Origin: Rhodeus uyekii | Taxonomy: Eukaryota; Chordata; Actinopteri; Cypriniformes; Acheilognathidae | DNA length: 64,000 nt | Direction of reading: 5' to 3' | Assembly: GCA_037043235.1 (NCBI GenBank) | Contig: JAWRVZ010000112.1 | Coordinates: 2,046,001-2,110,000 of the forward strand | Shown here: piece by piece, positions 36,658 through 48,950 of the stretch | Numbering within the stretch: the stretch's first letter is position 1 | How the letters are laid out: each line of letters starts with the position of its first letter | Position numbers and translations under genes: made by a program | Notes under the pieces: model-generated | Seen by the model: the letters and a program-made list of their open reading frames with translations, nothing else | What the model was told of the DNA's origin: nothing | The model's database searches: none

Positions 36658-37150
36658 AGCGGCAATGGATTTCCGAATAGTATCTTTCAGTAGAGTCAGA
36701 ATTTGGCTTAAACAGAATGAGAACATGGATCCATTTTTGCCTTGTTACCACTGTGAAGGCTGGTGGTGGTTGTGTAATGATGTGGGGGATGTTTTCTTGG
36801 CACACTTTAGGCCCTTTAGTGCCAGTTGGGCATTGTTTAAATGCCACGGCCTACCTGAGCATTGTTTTTGACCATGTCCATCCCTTTACGACAACCATGT
36901 ACCCATCCTCTGATGGCTAGTTCCAGCAGGATAATGCATGTCACAAAGCTCGAATCATTTTAAATTGGTTTCTTGAACATGACAATGAGTTCACTCTACT
37001 AAAATGGCCCCCACAGTCACCAGATCTCAACCCAATAGAGCATCTTTGCTTCGTAGAGCTTTGTGTCCTGGATGTGCATCCCACAAATCTCCATCAACTG
37101 CAAGATGCTATCCTATCAATATGGGCCAACTGGGTAACAGTCTACTTGTA
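36656..37150 (+). mobile_element. Second Tc1-like transposase fragment
   Basis: The + strand in shifting frames reads FCLVTTVKAGGGCVMMWGMF, then LVPVGHCLNATAYL, FQQDNACHKAR (catalytic Asp), WPPQSPDLNPIEHL and LHQLQDAILSIWANW. This is the catalytic half of a Tc1 transposase from a different subfamily than the one at 35.55-36.62 kb. There is no TIR on either side and several frameshifts. Confidence 0.8.
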
Positions 37151-37263
37151 TGCTGGGTAACAGTAATGGTATACGCTTTTACCATCTCATACATCAATTT
37201 TGTAAATACTTAGTGTAACCATAAAAAGATATTGTCATTAAGTCATTTCATTTATATATCTGT

Positions 37264-37520
37264 TATGTGTCTGTCTTGTCATTGTTTACTTCCTGGTTTC
37301 CCATGTGCTCTGCAGTGTTTTTGCACTCACATGTCTCGTCATCATTCACCCCATTAGTCATGTCCAGCTGTATCTCATTTGTTAATCATCCTCTTTATAT
37401 CTTTCCAGTGTTTTCCCGCACTCATTGTCCGATCTCGTCTGTATGTCATTCTTTTGATATCTGGACTATCCGTGCATTAGAGCTGATTCCTGTCTTTGAG
37501 CCTTCATCCATGCACCCCAC
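37264..37520 (+). mobile_element. LTR-like block
   Basis: TGTTATGTGTCTGTCTTGTC, then CAGCTGTATCTCATTTGTTAATCATCC, TTTATATCT and TGTCTTTGAGCC follow the composition and order of the solo LTR at 1601-1880 (pyrimidine-rich, TTAAT.ATCCT, TTTATA). The right boundary and target duplication were not found. Confidence 0.4.
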
Positions 37521-37524
37521 AAAC

Positions 37525-39285
37525 AATGACAATATCCATGTCATTGTCCTATCAATTTCATATTATGTGCTAACTAGTTTTGATTGCTATTAACGTCAGT
37601 GTGCTACCTATTGCAATATAATATCTATGCAGTGTTAATAGCAATGTTGCATAATTTGCTATCATAACTGCACATATTTTAGTTATTGGTATAAGTAGCA
37701 ATGGGTGGCAATAGAAAATAAATATACAGATTTATTTTTATTTAAATATAATAACCTTGTTTCCAAATGACAAAGAAAATCCTTCTCAAGTGCTGGTAGT
37801 GTTTCATGTCATTTTGAAAATTGAATGTCAAATTTCAAATTCAGAAATATGTCAAATGATTGAAGTTTCCTGTTAACTTTAATGTAAAACAGCCCCTTAA
37901 CTGCAGAAAGTATGAGAATGATTACAGTAACACACTATTTTGAACACACTATTCAACGTTCATTTGGGAGCAGCTGTTTTACTACTACTGGATGTACTAG
38001 TATACTGAATAACAAATTATAACACCTAAGACCAATAGGAGAATCGTAATATGTGTGTGTGTGTGTGTGTGTGTGTGTTTGTCAATAATGCTTGTGCTAT
38101 TAATGGGCTTTAAAAAGCACATGAGAGCATTTCGGTGTTAATCATTTTGCTGTTATGGGTTCAATTGAAGTTAGAGTAATTGCTCTGCACACTGTTTTGA
38201 AAGCAGAACCACATGTGACCCTGAAGGGCCCATCCTCCCTGTGACTTTGATCTCTTGATAATGATAAGATTTCCTAATTGAATTAGGTTTCTGTTTATAA
38301 GAAAAAAAAGAACATGGTGGTACCTTTCTAGGTTAACTGTGTTAACGTTATTATAATGCTAGCTTGCTTTTCTTCTTTTTCTTTTTAAATACCGTATATA
38401 AATGTGAGTGTGCATTCAGTATGTCAGTGTGCAAAGCACTTTGAGTGTGTAAGAGTGAATTTCATGGAGGAAAAAAATCCAGGTTGTATGTAAAATGAAA
38501 TGAATGACATTTTGATTCAGCGAAGATGTGTGTGTGACCACTTGTTTGTAATGTGTGTATGTGTGACACTTGGGCCAGGTCTTGGATCTGGGCTGTGCCC
38601 TCAGCAATGTCTCGTCAACATCCTCTTCTCACCCATTATTCATGAACTTAATAGATCCTGAAGAATAAGGGATAAGCCCATTTAGATGCATTGTGTAAAA
38701 AAACAACAACAACTCATCAATAGATCAATAGTTCCCTCTCAGTCAAGTATTTGCCACTAAACTAAAATGGCCAACTAACACATCAAAGTAAAAAGGATTT
38801 ACATTACATACATTAAGTATAAACATGGACCTATGAATATCTTTGTGCCTATTAGAGGTTAATTTCATAAGACTTATTTCACACCCAATATAAATATATG
38901 CATTAAAAACATCTCCCTGATCCCAAACCTTTAAATGGTATTCTGTAAGATTTTTCTTTAATATTTTTGAAAGAAATCTCGTTTGATCAATGCACTTTAG
39001 CACTGTTGCAATTTAAAGGGTTTATTTTATATATTAATAGAGCAGCCATTACTCCAGACTTTCCTTCAGAAATCATTGTAATATGCTGATTTGCTGCTCT
39101 AGAAACTATTATTATTATTATCATGTTGACAACTTTTTTGCTGTTTAATATTTTTGTGGAGATATTGTATATGTATTGCAGATGTATATTGATTATATAC
39201 AGATATATATATAAAGTATATATACTTTATAAAGTAGATTTTACATAGTGCTTGACCCAAAATTGATGCCCCTCTGGATGGAAAT
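37525..39285. other. Intron sequence, no gene seen
   Basis: AT-rich, with a TG run at 38052-38079. The minus frames at 38416-38607 and 38743-39003 have no domain. Confidence 0.5.
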
Positions 39286-39289
39286 AAAT

Positions 39290-39575
39290 GTTTTTATGTT
39301 TTATGCATAAATGTTTTAAATAAATGTGACTTTATTTCAATTAAGATGTCCATCCGTTTTTGCCCAACATCTTGTACTGACAATGCAAGAGTCAAGCACT
39401 CTGTAAAGTCTCCTCCAGCACATCCCAAAGAATTTTAGTGAATTTAAGGTCTGGGCCCAGGTGTCAATTCGTGTGAAAACTGATGCCTTCCAACCATTCT
39501 TTCACAATTTCAGACTGATGAATCTTAACATTGTCATTCTGGAATATGTCCATGATGTCTTCCTATATGGCTGTT
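39290..39575 (-). mobile_element. Tc1-like fragment
   Basis: Includes AAGGTCTGGGCCCAGGTG, TTCTTTCACAATTTCAGACTGATGAATCTTAACATTGTCATTCTGGAATATG, the minus-strand form of a Tc1 transposase catalytic region. No TIR is retained. Confidence 0.55.
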
Positions 39576-39738
39576 TCAGAAATGACGTAGAGCGCACAGA
39601 AATGAGCAAACACTCGTCTTGTGCGCTCACAACAAGGATAAACACATGGGCCATTAATGTCCGAATTCCGACACAAAACTAAAGCTGAACAAGCCCAAAG
39701 TCTTGGGATCGGACACCGTAACCCACACAGAAGATGCT

Positions 39739-39880
39739 ACATTTACATTTATGCATTTGGCAGACACTTTTATCCAAAGTGACTGACATTGCATTCAAGA
39801 AACACGTTGAATCTCTTCCTGCTTTCCCTGGGATCGAACCCATTGTAAACAGCAATGCTCTACTGATTGAGCTACAGGAC
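39739..39880 (-). repeat. tRNA-derived SINE
   Basis: The best-preserved SINE here. The minus strand starts with a tRNA-like head: an A-box-like GTAGCTCAATCAGTAGAGC (39859-39877) and a B-box GGTTCGATCC (39831-39840). A body ends in the characteristic ATGCATTTGGCAGACACTTT region and ACATTTACATTT. It looks like a Pol III-derived SINE; as a tRNA gene it is not functional. Confidence 0.75.
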
Positions 39881-40044
39881 TGTGTACACGACAATAGGGC
39901 AGTGTCAGAGCTTTTTCACCAAAACACTAGAGAACATGAGTGGAGTGAAAGAACCCTGACAAAAACAAGTACACAATAACACCGACTGCACATCACAATT
40001 CAGTCTCTAAACACCTAAGGGAAATTGTAAGCAACAGATTAGAG

Positions 40045-40480
40045 ATGTGTTTTCAACATTCAAACGAGACTCAGGATCTAATATGCAGAGGAAGGCTATG
40101 TCAGAGGCGTAGTAGCGCTGCCACAGAGAATGGACAATCTCCTTTAGTTTTCAACCATGATTTAGGAATGTTTAGAAGAAGACTCTGTGACAGTCTTAAG
40201 GTTCTAGAAGCACAATGGTGCTTTGACAGGCCTAACGTTTACTCTAGACTCTAGAGCAAGACCATGTAAACCTTTAAAAACCATTGTCAAGACCTTGCAC
40301 TCTAAACTCAAAAGGAAGCCTGTATAGAGCAGCCAGCACCAGAGAGATACAGGAGAATTTCCACATCCCAGTCAGCAGTCTAGCTACTGCATTTTTCACC
40401 AACTGCATCCGAGAAAGCAAGTTCTTAGACAGACCCAGATATGAAACAGCTAAAACTCTTTGGACACACAGTACAGTTCA
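40045..40480. repeat. Dispersed repeat of unknown class
   Basis: GCAAGACCATGTAAACCTTTAAAAACCATTGTCAAGACCTTGCACTC...AGCCAGCACCAGAGAGAT...CATCCCAGTCAGCAGTCTAGCTACTGC resembles a widespread fish repeat containing these phrases. No TIR, LTR or coding region was resolved. Confidence 0.4.
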
Positions 40481-40739
40481 GATCATCTGTGTTTCTCTCA
40501 GCAGAATGTTCAGACAGCTTTCTTTCATAACACTCTCTCTCTTCTCCGCTACTGCCAGGCTGCAACATATTTATTTATTCATCACTTCATTTGAGTTGCG
40601 TTCTGCTGCTTTTGACACTGCAGGGAAAGATAGACAGACAATTATGATTCCATATTCCATCTTGGTGGGAGCATATCAATTCAAAACACTACAGACTGTT
40701 GCATGTTTTATATATAATTCTATTCATATATAACTAATG

Positions 40740-42655
40740 CCAACTGGTTCCAATGATTTGTTTTCCAGTCTGTTTCCACGAGTCTTTGAAGATACCTGGA
40801 GATCTGTGCTTGTCAAAATCCTGGTGTTTTACTGATGAGATTTGAGTGATGATAAGAGTACAAAGCAATTTTGAAATGCCTTAGAAATGATCCTTCAAGA
40901 TGATTGACTTTAGTGGAGAAAAAAATGTTTTTGTATGAAAGGTGCCGTTTTCTGGACAAAACTGCAGATTGGCTCTTATATGCAGAAGTGCAAGTCAGGG
41001 TGCAGCTTTAGACCAGTATGATGGATGGATGGATGCAATAGCGGAGTTTCACAAAAAAAAAAACTAGAGTATGGCATGATTCCTTCTGGTCATACAACAG
41101 TTACCAAGTAATCGTATTATATCTAAACAAATGTGGGCAAAAATCCACCTTACTATAAGAATGCAGTCGTAATGCACAGGCAACAATACGAAACCAAAAC
41201 TCCAAATTCTGAAACTGCTCTAAACACCTACACGACGTCCTAACTAAATGCAATACATAAGAAAATGTATCTTCTGGATGTTTTCTGTAGCCTAATAACC
41301 AGCCGCAATGGCAACGATTGTGTCCATTCTATTTTACAAGCAGTTTCTATTCTGCTGCATTGCAGCTTGAATAACATACAAAGTTTGAAAATAATGTACA
41401 AATAATTTATTGTGAGTTTGAATATAATATTTTGTGAACTTTATAGACATAGATAGCCTACTGAAAGCAACAATGGACATGCTTATTCATCTCAGATCTT
41501 GAAAATAAATTAAATAACAATGTTCAAACTGTCAACTAAATGTGAACAAACAAGTGCATTCTATGATAGAAAAAAAGATTTTTGTTTATTCTATGAAAAA
41601 AAAAAACGGTTGTATTTATTAATTTTGTTGCGAATGCAAGTTTAGAGAGTGCCCGCCCACACACTCCTCTGATTGGCTCCTGTGTTATGGTCACTTATCT
41701 GTACTATGTATGTTCAGATTTGTATGGATGTTTTTTGTGTATTCATGGAAATAAATCACAAATCATAGTGGGTATTTCATACAGCTGTTATAGTAAAATG
41801 TATAGATTAAATGTACTTTATTGAAACAATATCGGAACATTTTTAAAAAGGAATATTTTAATCCATTTTTAGATTTTTATTCATGTGTCTTGTTCTTTCC
41901 TCCTAGGGAAGAACGTATACACATTATCTACATTTGAGCAAATTACCCCTGTACCTCTCATTGGTTTCATATGTATTACATAATTAATTTTGTGCATGGA
42001 TTAAAACCACTGGAACAAGATCATAACTTAAACTCACAGTTATATCTCATTTGATGAGCAGGAGCGGCAACAGTGAAAGTTAATTTCTAATTTTATAGTT
42101 TAAACTTGTGTGTTGAAGAGTTTTAATTAGTTATATATTTTAAAGAAAATCTGTCATTTAGATATTGTATATGGCCTTTTGGCGAAGTTGCATTGATCAC
42201 TGTTGAGGGGGAGGGATGCTTTTAATCTCAACCCGAGGATAAAAATAAATCAGCTGAGGCAGGAATATTTAGACAAGTGTTGGGGGAGGGGGGAGGGGGG
42301 TGGGGGGAGGATTCCCCCATCCCCTCCAGCAAATAGCACCCTGTCTATATAAATGTGTGAAAGTCCATCTTGTCATTTGTGATTGACAAATATTTCATGG
42401 GAGTGTTGATGTAGCAGGCAGGAAGTCCGAATTCACACATCTCAGGAATGGAGAGGCTTTTAATGCTCTCAGATGTAAGCTGCCAAAAATGTCAAGAGGA
42501 GTGGCAGGGAGAAAACTGTAAAAAAAATTAAAAAAAACATTTTCTGAAAAGGCCATGCTGAATCTGTAAAAATCTCAATATTATTGAGGGGCACTTATCG
42601 AGGGAGATATTTACTTATCAGATTTAGATTGAATAAAGCATGACATTTTTAGACT
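40740..42655. other. Intron sequence, no gene seen
   Basis: Mixed unique sequence. A G-rich tract lies at 42282-42310, described separately. The sequence around 42180-42480 is more complex than its surroundings. Confidence 0.5.
42282..42310 (+). other. G-rich tract, potential G-quadruplex
   Basis: Four or more runs of five to six G separated by single A or T, followed immediately by a C-rich stretch (CCCCCATCCCCTCC, 42314-42327) that could compete by forming a hairpin. It lies about 565 nt before exon 3. Confidence 0.6.
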
Positions 42656-42658
42656 TTC

Positions 42659-42663
<5 letters not shown>

Positions 42664-42701
<38 letters not shown>

Positions 42702-42708
42702 TTTTTAT

Positions 42709-42797
<89 letters not shown>
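42664..42797. repeat. TA - TC - TA microsatellite near exon 3
   Basis: (TA)n at 42664-42696, (TC)n at 42711-42740 and (TA)n at 42741-42797. The block ends about 75 nt upstream of the exon 3 acceptor. Confidence 0.95.
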
Positions 42798-42802
<5 letters not shown>

Positions 42803-42874
42803 CAGTTGTATAACTTTTATTCAATTCAATCCAAATTCGTATTAAATGTGACTAATATTTTTCTTTCCTTTCAG

Positions 42875-43398
42875 GCATTGAGTGCATATTGGTTCTCCCA
42901 GATCCTCACAGTTACTGGAACCCGGTGTTCGGGACGTGTGTTTTCCTTCTTTCCTTCTTGATTCCTGTGGCGATTATCAGCGTGTGCTACAGCCTCATGG
43001 TGAAGCGTCTCCGGAGCGTTCGCATCCTATCAGGGTCCAAGGAGAAAGATCGCAACCTTCGACGTATCACACGCATGGTGCTGGTGGTAGTCGCAGCTTT
43101 TGTCGTGTGTTGGACGCCCATCCAGATCATGGCCCTAGCTCAGTCACTGGGCTTCAACTTAGGCAGCGTCCAGACGGTGGTTTTCATGCACTTCTGCATC
43201 GCACTAGGCTACGTCAACAGCAGCCTTAACCCCGTCCTCTATGCGTTCCTCGACGAAAACTTCAAGCGCTGCTTCCGTGAGTTCTGCCACCCCTCACCGT
43301 TTGGCCTTGATGCGCAGCAGTCGAGCCGTATGCGCAACATTGCGCGCGAGGTGGCTTACAACTGCAAGACTGCAGATGGGAACAGTAACCCTGCATGA
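42875..43398 (+). CDS. oprl1: Nociceptin receptor (NOP), coding exon 3 (TM5-C terminus)
   Basis: Encodes residues 188-361 and the TGA stop at 43396-43398. The acceptor is CTTTCAG|GCATTG, with a likely branch point at TGACTAAT about 25 nt upstream. Cys191 in the IEC motif is the partner of Cys115. TM5 begins near residue 205, ICL3 is short and basic (LSGSKEKDRNLRRITR), TM6 carries CWTP at 266-269, TM7 carries NPVLY at 306-310, and helix 8 has FKRCFREFC with Cys320 and Cys325 as palmitoylation candidates. Gly207 (5.39, where classical opioid receptors have Lys) and Gln271 (6.52, where they have His) mark this as NOP rather than mu, delta or kappa. Ile296 (7.39) is instead the classical-receptor residue. 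The tail is short, ending in SNPA. Confidence 0.95.
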
Positions 43399-44640
43399 CT
43401 AGGCGTGGAGCTGCCCCTGGTCAGCCCTGAGCCGCAACCTAATCCAGGGACAGGAAACTCAAACTCTGAGCTGACTCAGATTACAACACTCTAGCACCAC
43501 AGTTACCTCCGCCAGATGGGCGGGGGAAAGGGTTGGGCTAGGAGTGAGGGCGGAGTCATGTTAAACGACACGCCCTTTTAGGGACAAAGGGGCTCACTTT
43601 ACAGTGTCTTACTTGGATTTGGATGTTATTGTCTACAATTCTGTTCTATTCAATAATTATTACACTTTGTCGGTCAGTGTTGCAGCCTTGTATAGATGCT
43701 TTGTATGTCTCTCTTTACAGCAATCAATGTTTCTCTTGAAATTTAAGACTGTAGGATTCCATGGCCTTAAACATATTTCTGAACCTATGGATTAAGTGTA
43801 TCAGTCCTTTTTGTGGTATTGCCAAGTGTTGGACTGTAATATATACACTGCAGAGTATATGTAGTGTATAAACAGTATATAGCAAATGGACTGTACTATA
43901 TATTGTATAACTATATTCAGTTATGAAATGAATCTGAAACTACAGAGACTCGTAAAGCCTGATTGTTATTTAAAAAAAAGTTGATATTTTTCTTGGTTTG
44001 ACTGTACAATGAGCAAAAATATTTTATATTCATGTACGTTTGGTAGCACAGATTCAAGCTTAAAAAAATACTTGTAAAGAAATGAAAAAAAACATTGCAA
44101 AACAGTTGCTGTAGTGTTCTATTAATATACGTGCATAAAATGAAGTTAATCATGTTCGAGGATGTGCATTGTTGAAGATGTCCGTCAGCATTACCTCGAT
44201 TATTTTTTGAATGTTTTCTGCGCCTCTCTGTATCTTGCTTTACTACATATGGATTCTTCTCGATGAGACAGACAACAAAGAGCCAGCACTGTCATGGGTT
44301 TACATCACAGACCACTGAATGTGAAAAAAGACTATTAAGAAGCCAAATTATATATATAAATAATTATATATAATTATATATATAGAAACTGTCATTGAAA
44401 TATAGAGACATTGTACATGTAATGCTTATTCCTTTCAACTTTAACTTGTTATGATTGTTTGTTTACTTGCTGCATTGACTAGCTGATTATCTACTTGTAT
44501 ATTTATTGACTGGTGGGACCATTTTCAGATGGACATAAATCAAATGCCAGCTAGTGCTATGGACGTTTACATAGCCTATATGGGAAATCTTTTTCTTTTC
44601 TGCATACTTATTAAAGAGCAGTTATCAAAAGGCAATTCAA
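43399..44640 (+). other. oprl1: Probable oprl1 3' UTR
   Basis: Begins after the TGA. No mobile element is recognisable for about 1.2 kb, and ATTAAA at 44610-44615 is the first convincing polyadenylation signal before a Tc1 fossil starts near 44748. The end point is inferred. Confidence 0.4.
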
Positions 44641-44747
44641 TGGCTTGCTATGAGTGTAAAGCACTGTGTTTATGATAAAAAAATTCCTACAGGCAGTTAT
44701 TTTTCTTATAGATGAGATGTGACCATTAAAATAACATGTTCGTTTAA

Positions 44748-45740
44748 GGTGCAGGAAAAAGTATGTGAACCCTTGGGTTTCTTCATAAAATCAGTCTAGA
44801 CTGGGTCGTAACACACAAGTCAGCATGAACAAATAACACATTTTATGTCTTTTTTTGAACACACTGTGTAAACTTTCACACTGCATGGAGCATTTAATAA
44901 TAGTTTGACCCACCTCTGCGGATAATAACCTTCACCAAACATTTCCAATTCCGGATCAGACCTGCACATATTTGTCTTTACAAACTGTTTTAGGTCAGCA
45001 ATATTATTGGCATGTGTGGTAGCTCTCATGAGGTCATGCCAAGTCATCTCACATGGTGTCTATACTGGATGCTTCAGTTGTCGCGCCGTACTAGCTTGAG
45101 GCTGTCTTCACTAAACATGACAAGGCAACCGTTGCAAATCCATTTGCTCTTTGCATGAGCGCTTGAATTATGTCAGAAATAAAACGGGGCATCAGTTTGC
45201 TGTCAGGAATTTGTTGTGTTGCGTCTCGCCACACTGCATGTGGTGTAGACAGCATCGTTGATTATAATGAGTTCTATTAGCTTTTGTCGAGTCATCCCAC
45301 TTGCGTCTGGTGTAGACACAGTGTAATTAGGATTGAGCCACATCAGAAGGTTTATTTTCTTCTGTTGAAGCCATTCCACTGTTGATATACTCCTGAGTTT
45401 TGTGACATTGTCATGTTGGAGCACCCAAGATCACTTGAGTTTGAAATGGAGTACAAATGGGCTTGTATTCTCCAGCTATATGTCCTGATAACCTAAGAAT
45501 TAATTAATTTTATAAATAACAAGATGTCCAGGCCCTCAGGCAACAAAGCAACCCCAAACATAGTGATTCACATTCTTTTTCCACTCTGCACATTGAATGT
45601 TTAAACAGTGGGTTGCATAAATAAATGAAAATGTATAATTGTTTGTGTTATAGGTTTGAGCAGGCTGTGAACATGCATTGCTGTGAACATTTTTATGACA
45701 AAGGATTTTCATTGTCTTGCAACTGTGTTTCTTAACTAGG
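44748..45740 (-). mobile_element. Tc1-like transposon fossil
   Basis: Starts with GGTGCAGGAAAAAGTATGTGAACCC, the standard terminus of a common fish Tc1. The minus strand contains decayed transposase: C-terminal sequence at 44880-45050, the segment GAAGGTTTATTTTCTTCTGTTGAAGCCATTCC near 45345, and GCAACAAAGCAACCCCAAAC near 45540. A right-end segment with TTGAGCAGGCTGTGAACATG lies at 45590-45730. Large internal deletions; no intact frame. Confidence 0.75.
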
Positions 45741-45744
45741 GAAA

Positions 45745-46290
45745 TGTGTAAATGAGATGCATTCATATTGAGTGGCACCTCGATTGCACAGCACAGCATG
45801 TGTATCTGACATCATGCTTCATTTCTTTGTGCTTGTTAAAGAAAACCATGTCTTGAACTTCACAGGAGTTCTACCGGTCTGTAATGTTTTATGAGTCATT
45901 TGCGTCAGAGATAAATTGTGCTATTTATTATGTGTTCTGATGTGCTGAATTCAAATATGGCAATTAAAACAATTGATTGGCTACTGTTTAAAAATATTCA
46001 AGTATAATATATAGATAGTACCTGTCACCTGTCCTGTTTATGTAACACTTAAAAAAAAAATCTGTAAAATGGTTATATAAATCAAATTTATTATGAAACA
46101 AAAAGGCAAAAAACTATTCTGTACACGGTTTAGTACATATGTGTTTCTTTCTTGTATTCATTAAATGGAGCATCTCTTGTCACTGTCTATCGACATTTAT
46201 GGATTCTTCAAGCATTAATGGATTCCATTTGACGTTATCTGCACCGCTAACAACTACAAGGTAACTCTGCTCACTTTGGCTAAACAGAAA
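45745..46290. other. No recognised gene
   Basis: AT-rich intergenic DNA with nothing classifiable. Confidence 0.5.
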
Positions 46291-47640
46291 CAGGTTTGTT
46301 TCTGTTTTAGATCTGCTTTATGCCATATGTTTTAATTCTGTGTTCTAGTTCTCGGTTTATTGCCATGTTTTTTTTTGTTTTTTTTTTATTGTTTGATGTT
46401 ATTTTGCACACCTGCTGTTGATTTCATCAATTAGTTTGGTCAGTGTATTTAAGTCCTGTGGGTTTTTGTTTTATTTGTTCGTTTCCAAGGGATGGACCTC
46501 AAGGAATTTTTAGGTGTATGTGGAGTGAGTACTCATCAGCAATGGTTCCCCATTCACCATCTACAAGAAGGACGAAAACAAAACACCAGCCACTGCCACC
46601 AGCCCAGTAACAGAAATGCCAGAATTCATCACAAACTATGAGCCCTAGCCTGCTGCAATAGAAAATCTTGAGCCAAAGCCAGAGCCACAGATTACCCTGG
46701 ATCTTAAGTTAAATGTGTCTGACCAGTTGAATGAGCCGGAAACTGTGGACTTACTGGTGGACTATGAGGGGATGACGTGGAACCCAACCCCCTCAACAGT
46801 GGCTGCTGAAGCGCTGATAGATTGAGAAAGTGAGTTTGCACTGAACTGAACCTATTTCTTCAGCCAGCACCGTATTGTCCTTCAACCCTGCCTGTCTCAC
46901 TCCAGCCCTTCGTTGGCTTGATATAACCATCGTGGTTCTTCTTCAGACTTATAACATGCCAGTCCAGCCCTGGAGTGTTGACCCACTAACTCCACACCTA
47001 ACTCCATGCCTAGAAACTCCACGCCTGTAACTCCACCACAGCTTTTAGAGTAGCCAGCTCCGCCTTGGCTTGTCGCCCCCTCTACTGCAACCAGGACTGT
47101 TGTCCCTATGATTGCACAGGGACAACATCGTTCACCTCGGTCAGTCGTCACTCTACATGCACCATGGGCATCCAGGCCTTCAGCCACATTGTCTCTACTT
47201 ACCTCCAGTTCCACCTTGGCCCTCAGTAGCTCTGCCTTCACCTCTATCCTCTGCCATCCTGGCACAATCTCGATTTCTCATTGTTGCAGCACTGCCCTGG
47301 ACTCCAGTATCTTCAATGTTATTCATTCTGGTTAGTGCTGCAGCTTCGCTTGGGTCTCCACCACCATCGGATATGTTTCAGTCAATTGTTCTGCCGGTCA
47401 AGTCTTACCAGGGCTCCTGCCTCCCTTGACTACGCCGTGAGCTTTCTTTCTAGTGTTCCAGCAGGGACGTTTGTTATGGGTTTGTTTCTGTTTTGGGTGG
47501 TTTTTAGTTCTATGTTTTAATCAGTTTAGACAGTGTATTTACACCCAGTTTTTGTTCTGTTCTTTGTCCATTTTCCTCACATTTTAGTGTGGTTGTTCTG
47601 TTCATGTCTTGAGTTCTTTTAAAATAAACTATATAATTGC
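46290..47640 (+). mobile_element. Possible LTR-type element with proline-rich interior
   Basis: Blocks at about 46295-46475 and 47478-47580 resemble each other (GTTTGTTTCTGTTTT, TATGTTTTAAT, CAGTGTATTTA, then TTTTTGTT), suggesting degenerate LTRs. Between them, sequence at 46495-46825 reads as an acidic, proline-rich peptide with stops (for example EPKPEPQITLDLKLN), and 46860-47430 is rich in CCA/CTCC-type proline and serine codons. No protease, RT or integrase was seen, so this would be a non-autonomous or gutted element. The class is not certain. Confidence 0.4.
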
Positions 47641-47644
47641 TGTA

Positions 47645-48890
47645 ATTTGAATGTGTATCCCTCATCACGTCAACCTTCTGTGACACTCACCAAGTTTTTC
47701 AGGTTTATTTGAAATCTACAGGTATGCGTGTTGAAGAAGGGTTGTAACTCAAGTCTGCATGACTGTCTCTCTAGGAAATGCAGCAATTTTTTATTTTTTA
47801 TTTTTTTTTATGAATCCTTCATTGTTTTGTTTAAATGCCATGTACCATGTACTGTCCAAACCCAATCAAGTATTTATTTATAGATCCGGTCAAAGATGTA
47901 TAATTTAAATTGAGATCCCTTGCCTTTATTACTCGTTATCCACCATTCCCAAGTCAAGTTTGTATATACTGACCCAATAGCATATTTTGCAAATTACAGC
48001 CATTCAACCGTTTTAAGAATCATTTTTGTTCGCCGAGACCCAGAATTCGTCAAGTTTGACAATTTAGCAGCATTTTGGCAGTAGACCAGTGTTAATGAGA
48101 TTCATCAATGGTCAATTGCCAGTGTCACTGTAATGTCCTCACTATAGTCTGAACCATCACATATCTTTAAACTGTACACTGTTTCACACTTTCAGTGATT
48201 GCAGTTTCATAGTAAAAACAGGGATTCAGTTATACAGGACATGATTATACTGTAATTCATACATGGTCTACACAGAGGTGACACTGTACTCTGTGTACAC
48301 TATTGCTTTGTACTCCGTTAGTTTTGTCTTTATTTTTGGTCGATGTAAAAGGTGTTATACAGAGATGTTATCAACTGTTTTGATGTTATCAACAGCACCT
48401 AGCTAGGTACATATTAAAAAATAAATAAAAAGAATATTGTCTTGTCTTTTTACTTGCATGTTAAAACAGGACATGGTAGATGGCTGTAGGTGGGTTGTGG
48501 CCCACACATACTTCATTTGTTCAAGTGCTAACTACGAAATGAAACAATCACGCTCTCAAAATGAGACATATGCATAACTCTAGGAAGCCCTGTTTCCTGT
48601 TGCATTTCATCAATATTTTATGTTTTCATTTCTGTTGCCATGGCAACATGGTTTCTCAGCCCCATCTTATTTCCTATTTCAGTTTCATGTCGACTAGGGG
48701 AAATGTTTTGAAAATATATAAGTCTGTGATATAACAGATTAAATTAAAAGTAGGTCTGAGCAGTTTTTCTCAAGCATATGTGGATCTTGCAGCACACACT
48801 CTTTTAGTTAGATAAACGAAGAAGATAAATCATGCTGGGATTGATTGAATCTGATTGAATCTGGACTGACTGGTGGGATTACATTTAGAA
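47645..48890. other. No recognised gene
   Basis: AT-rich intergenic sequence; nothing classifiable. Confidence 0.5.
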
Positions 48891-48892
48891 TC

Positions 48893-48950
48893 TACACTGC
48901 ATGGCTAAATATATATGGAAACCTGAATATCACTCCTACTCAGTATGTGA
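48893..48950. mobile_element. Short Tc1-like terminus
   Basis: CACTGCATGGCTAAATATAT followed by GGAAACCTGAATATCACTCC is a diverged copy of a common Tc1 end. Only about 60 bp. Confidence 0.35.

Noticed and set aside
39831..39880. A possible tRNA gene
   Set aside because: A and B boxes are present, but the sequence continues into a SINE body and the cloverleaf is incomplete.
46897..47520. Open frames on both strands in the proline-rich block
   Set aside because: The frames conflict with each other and show no known domain; the block is better explained as part of an LTR-like element.
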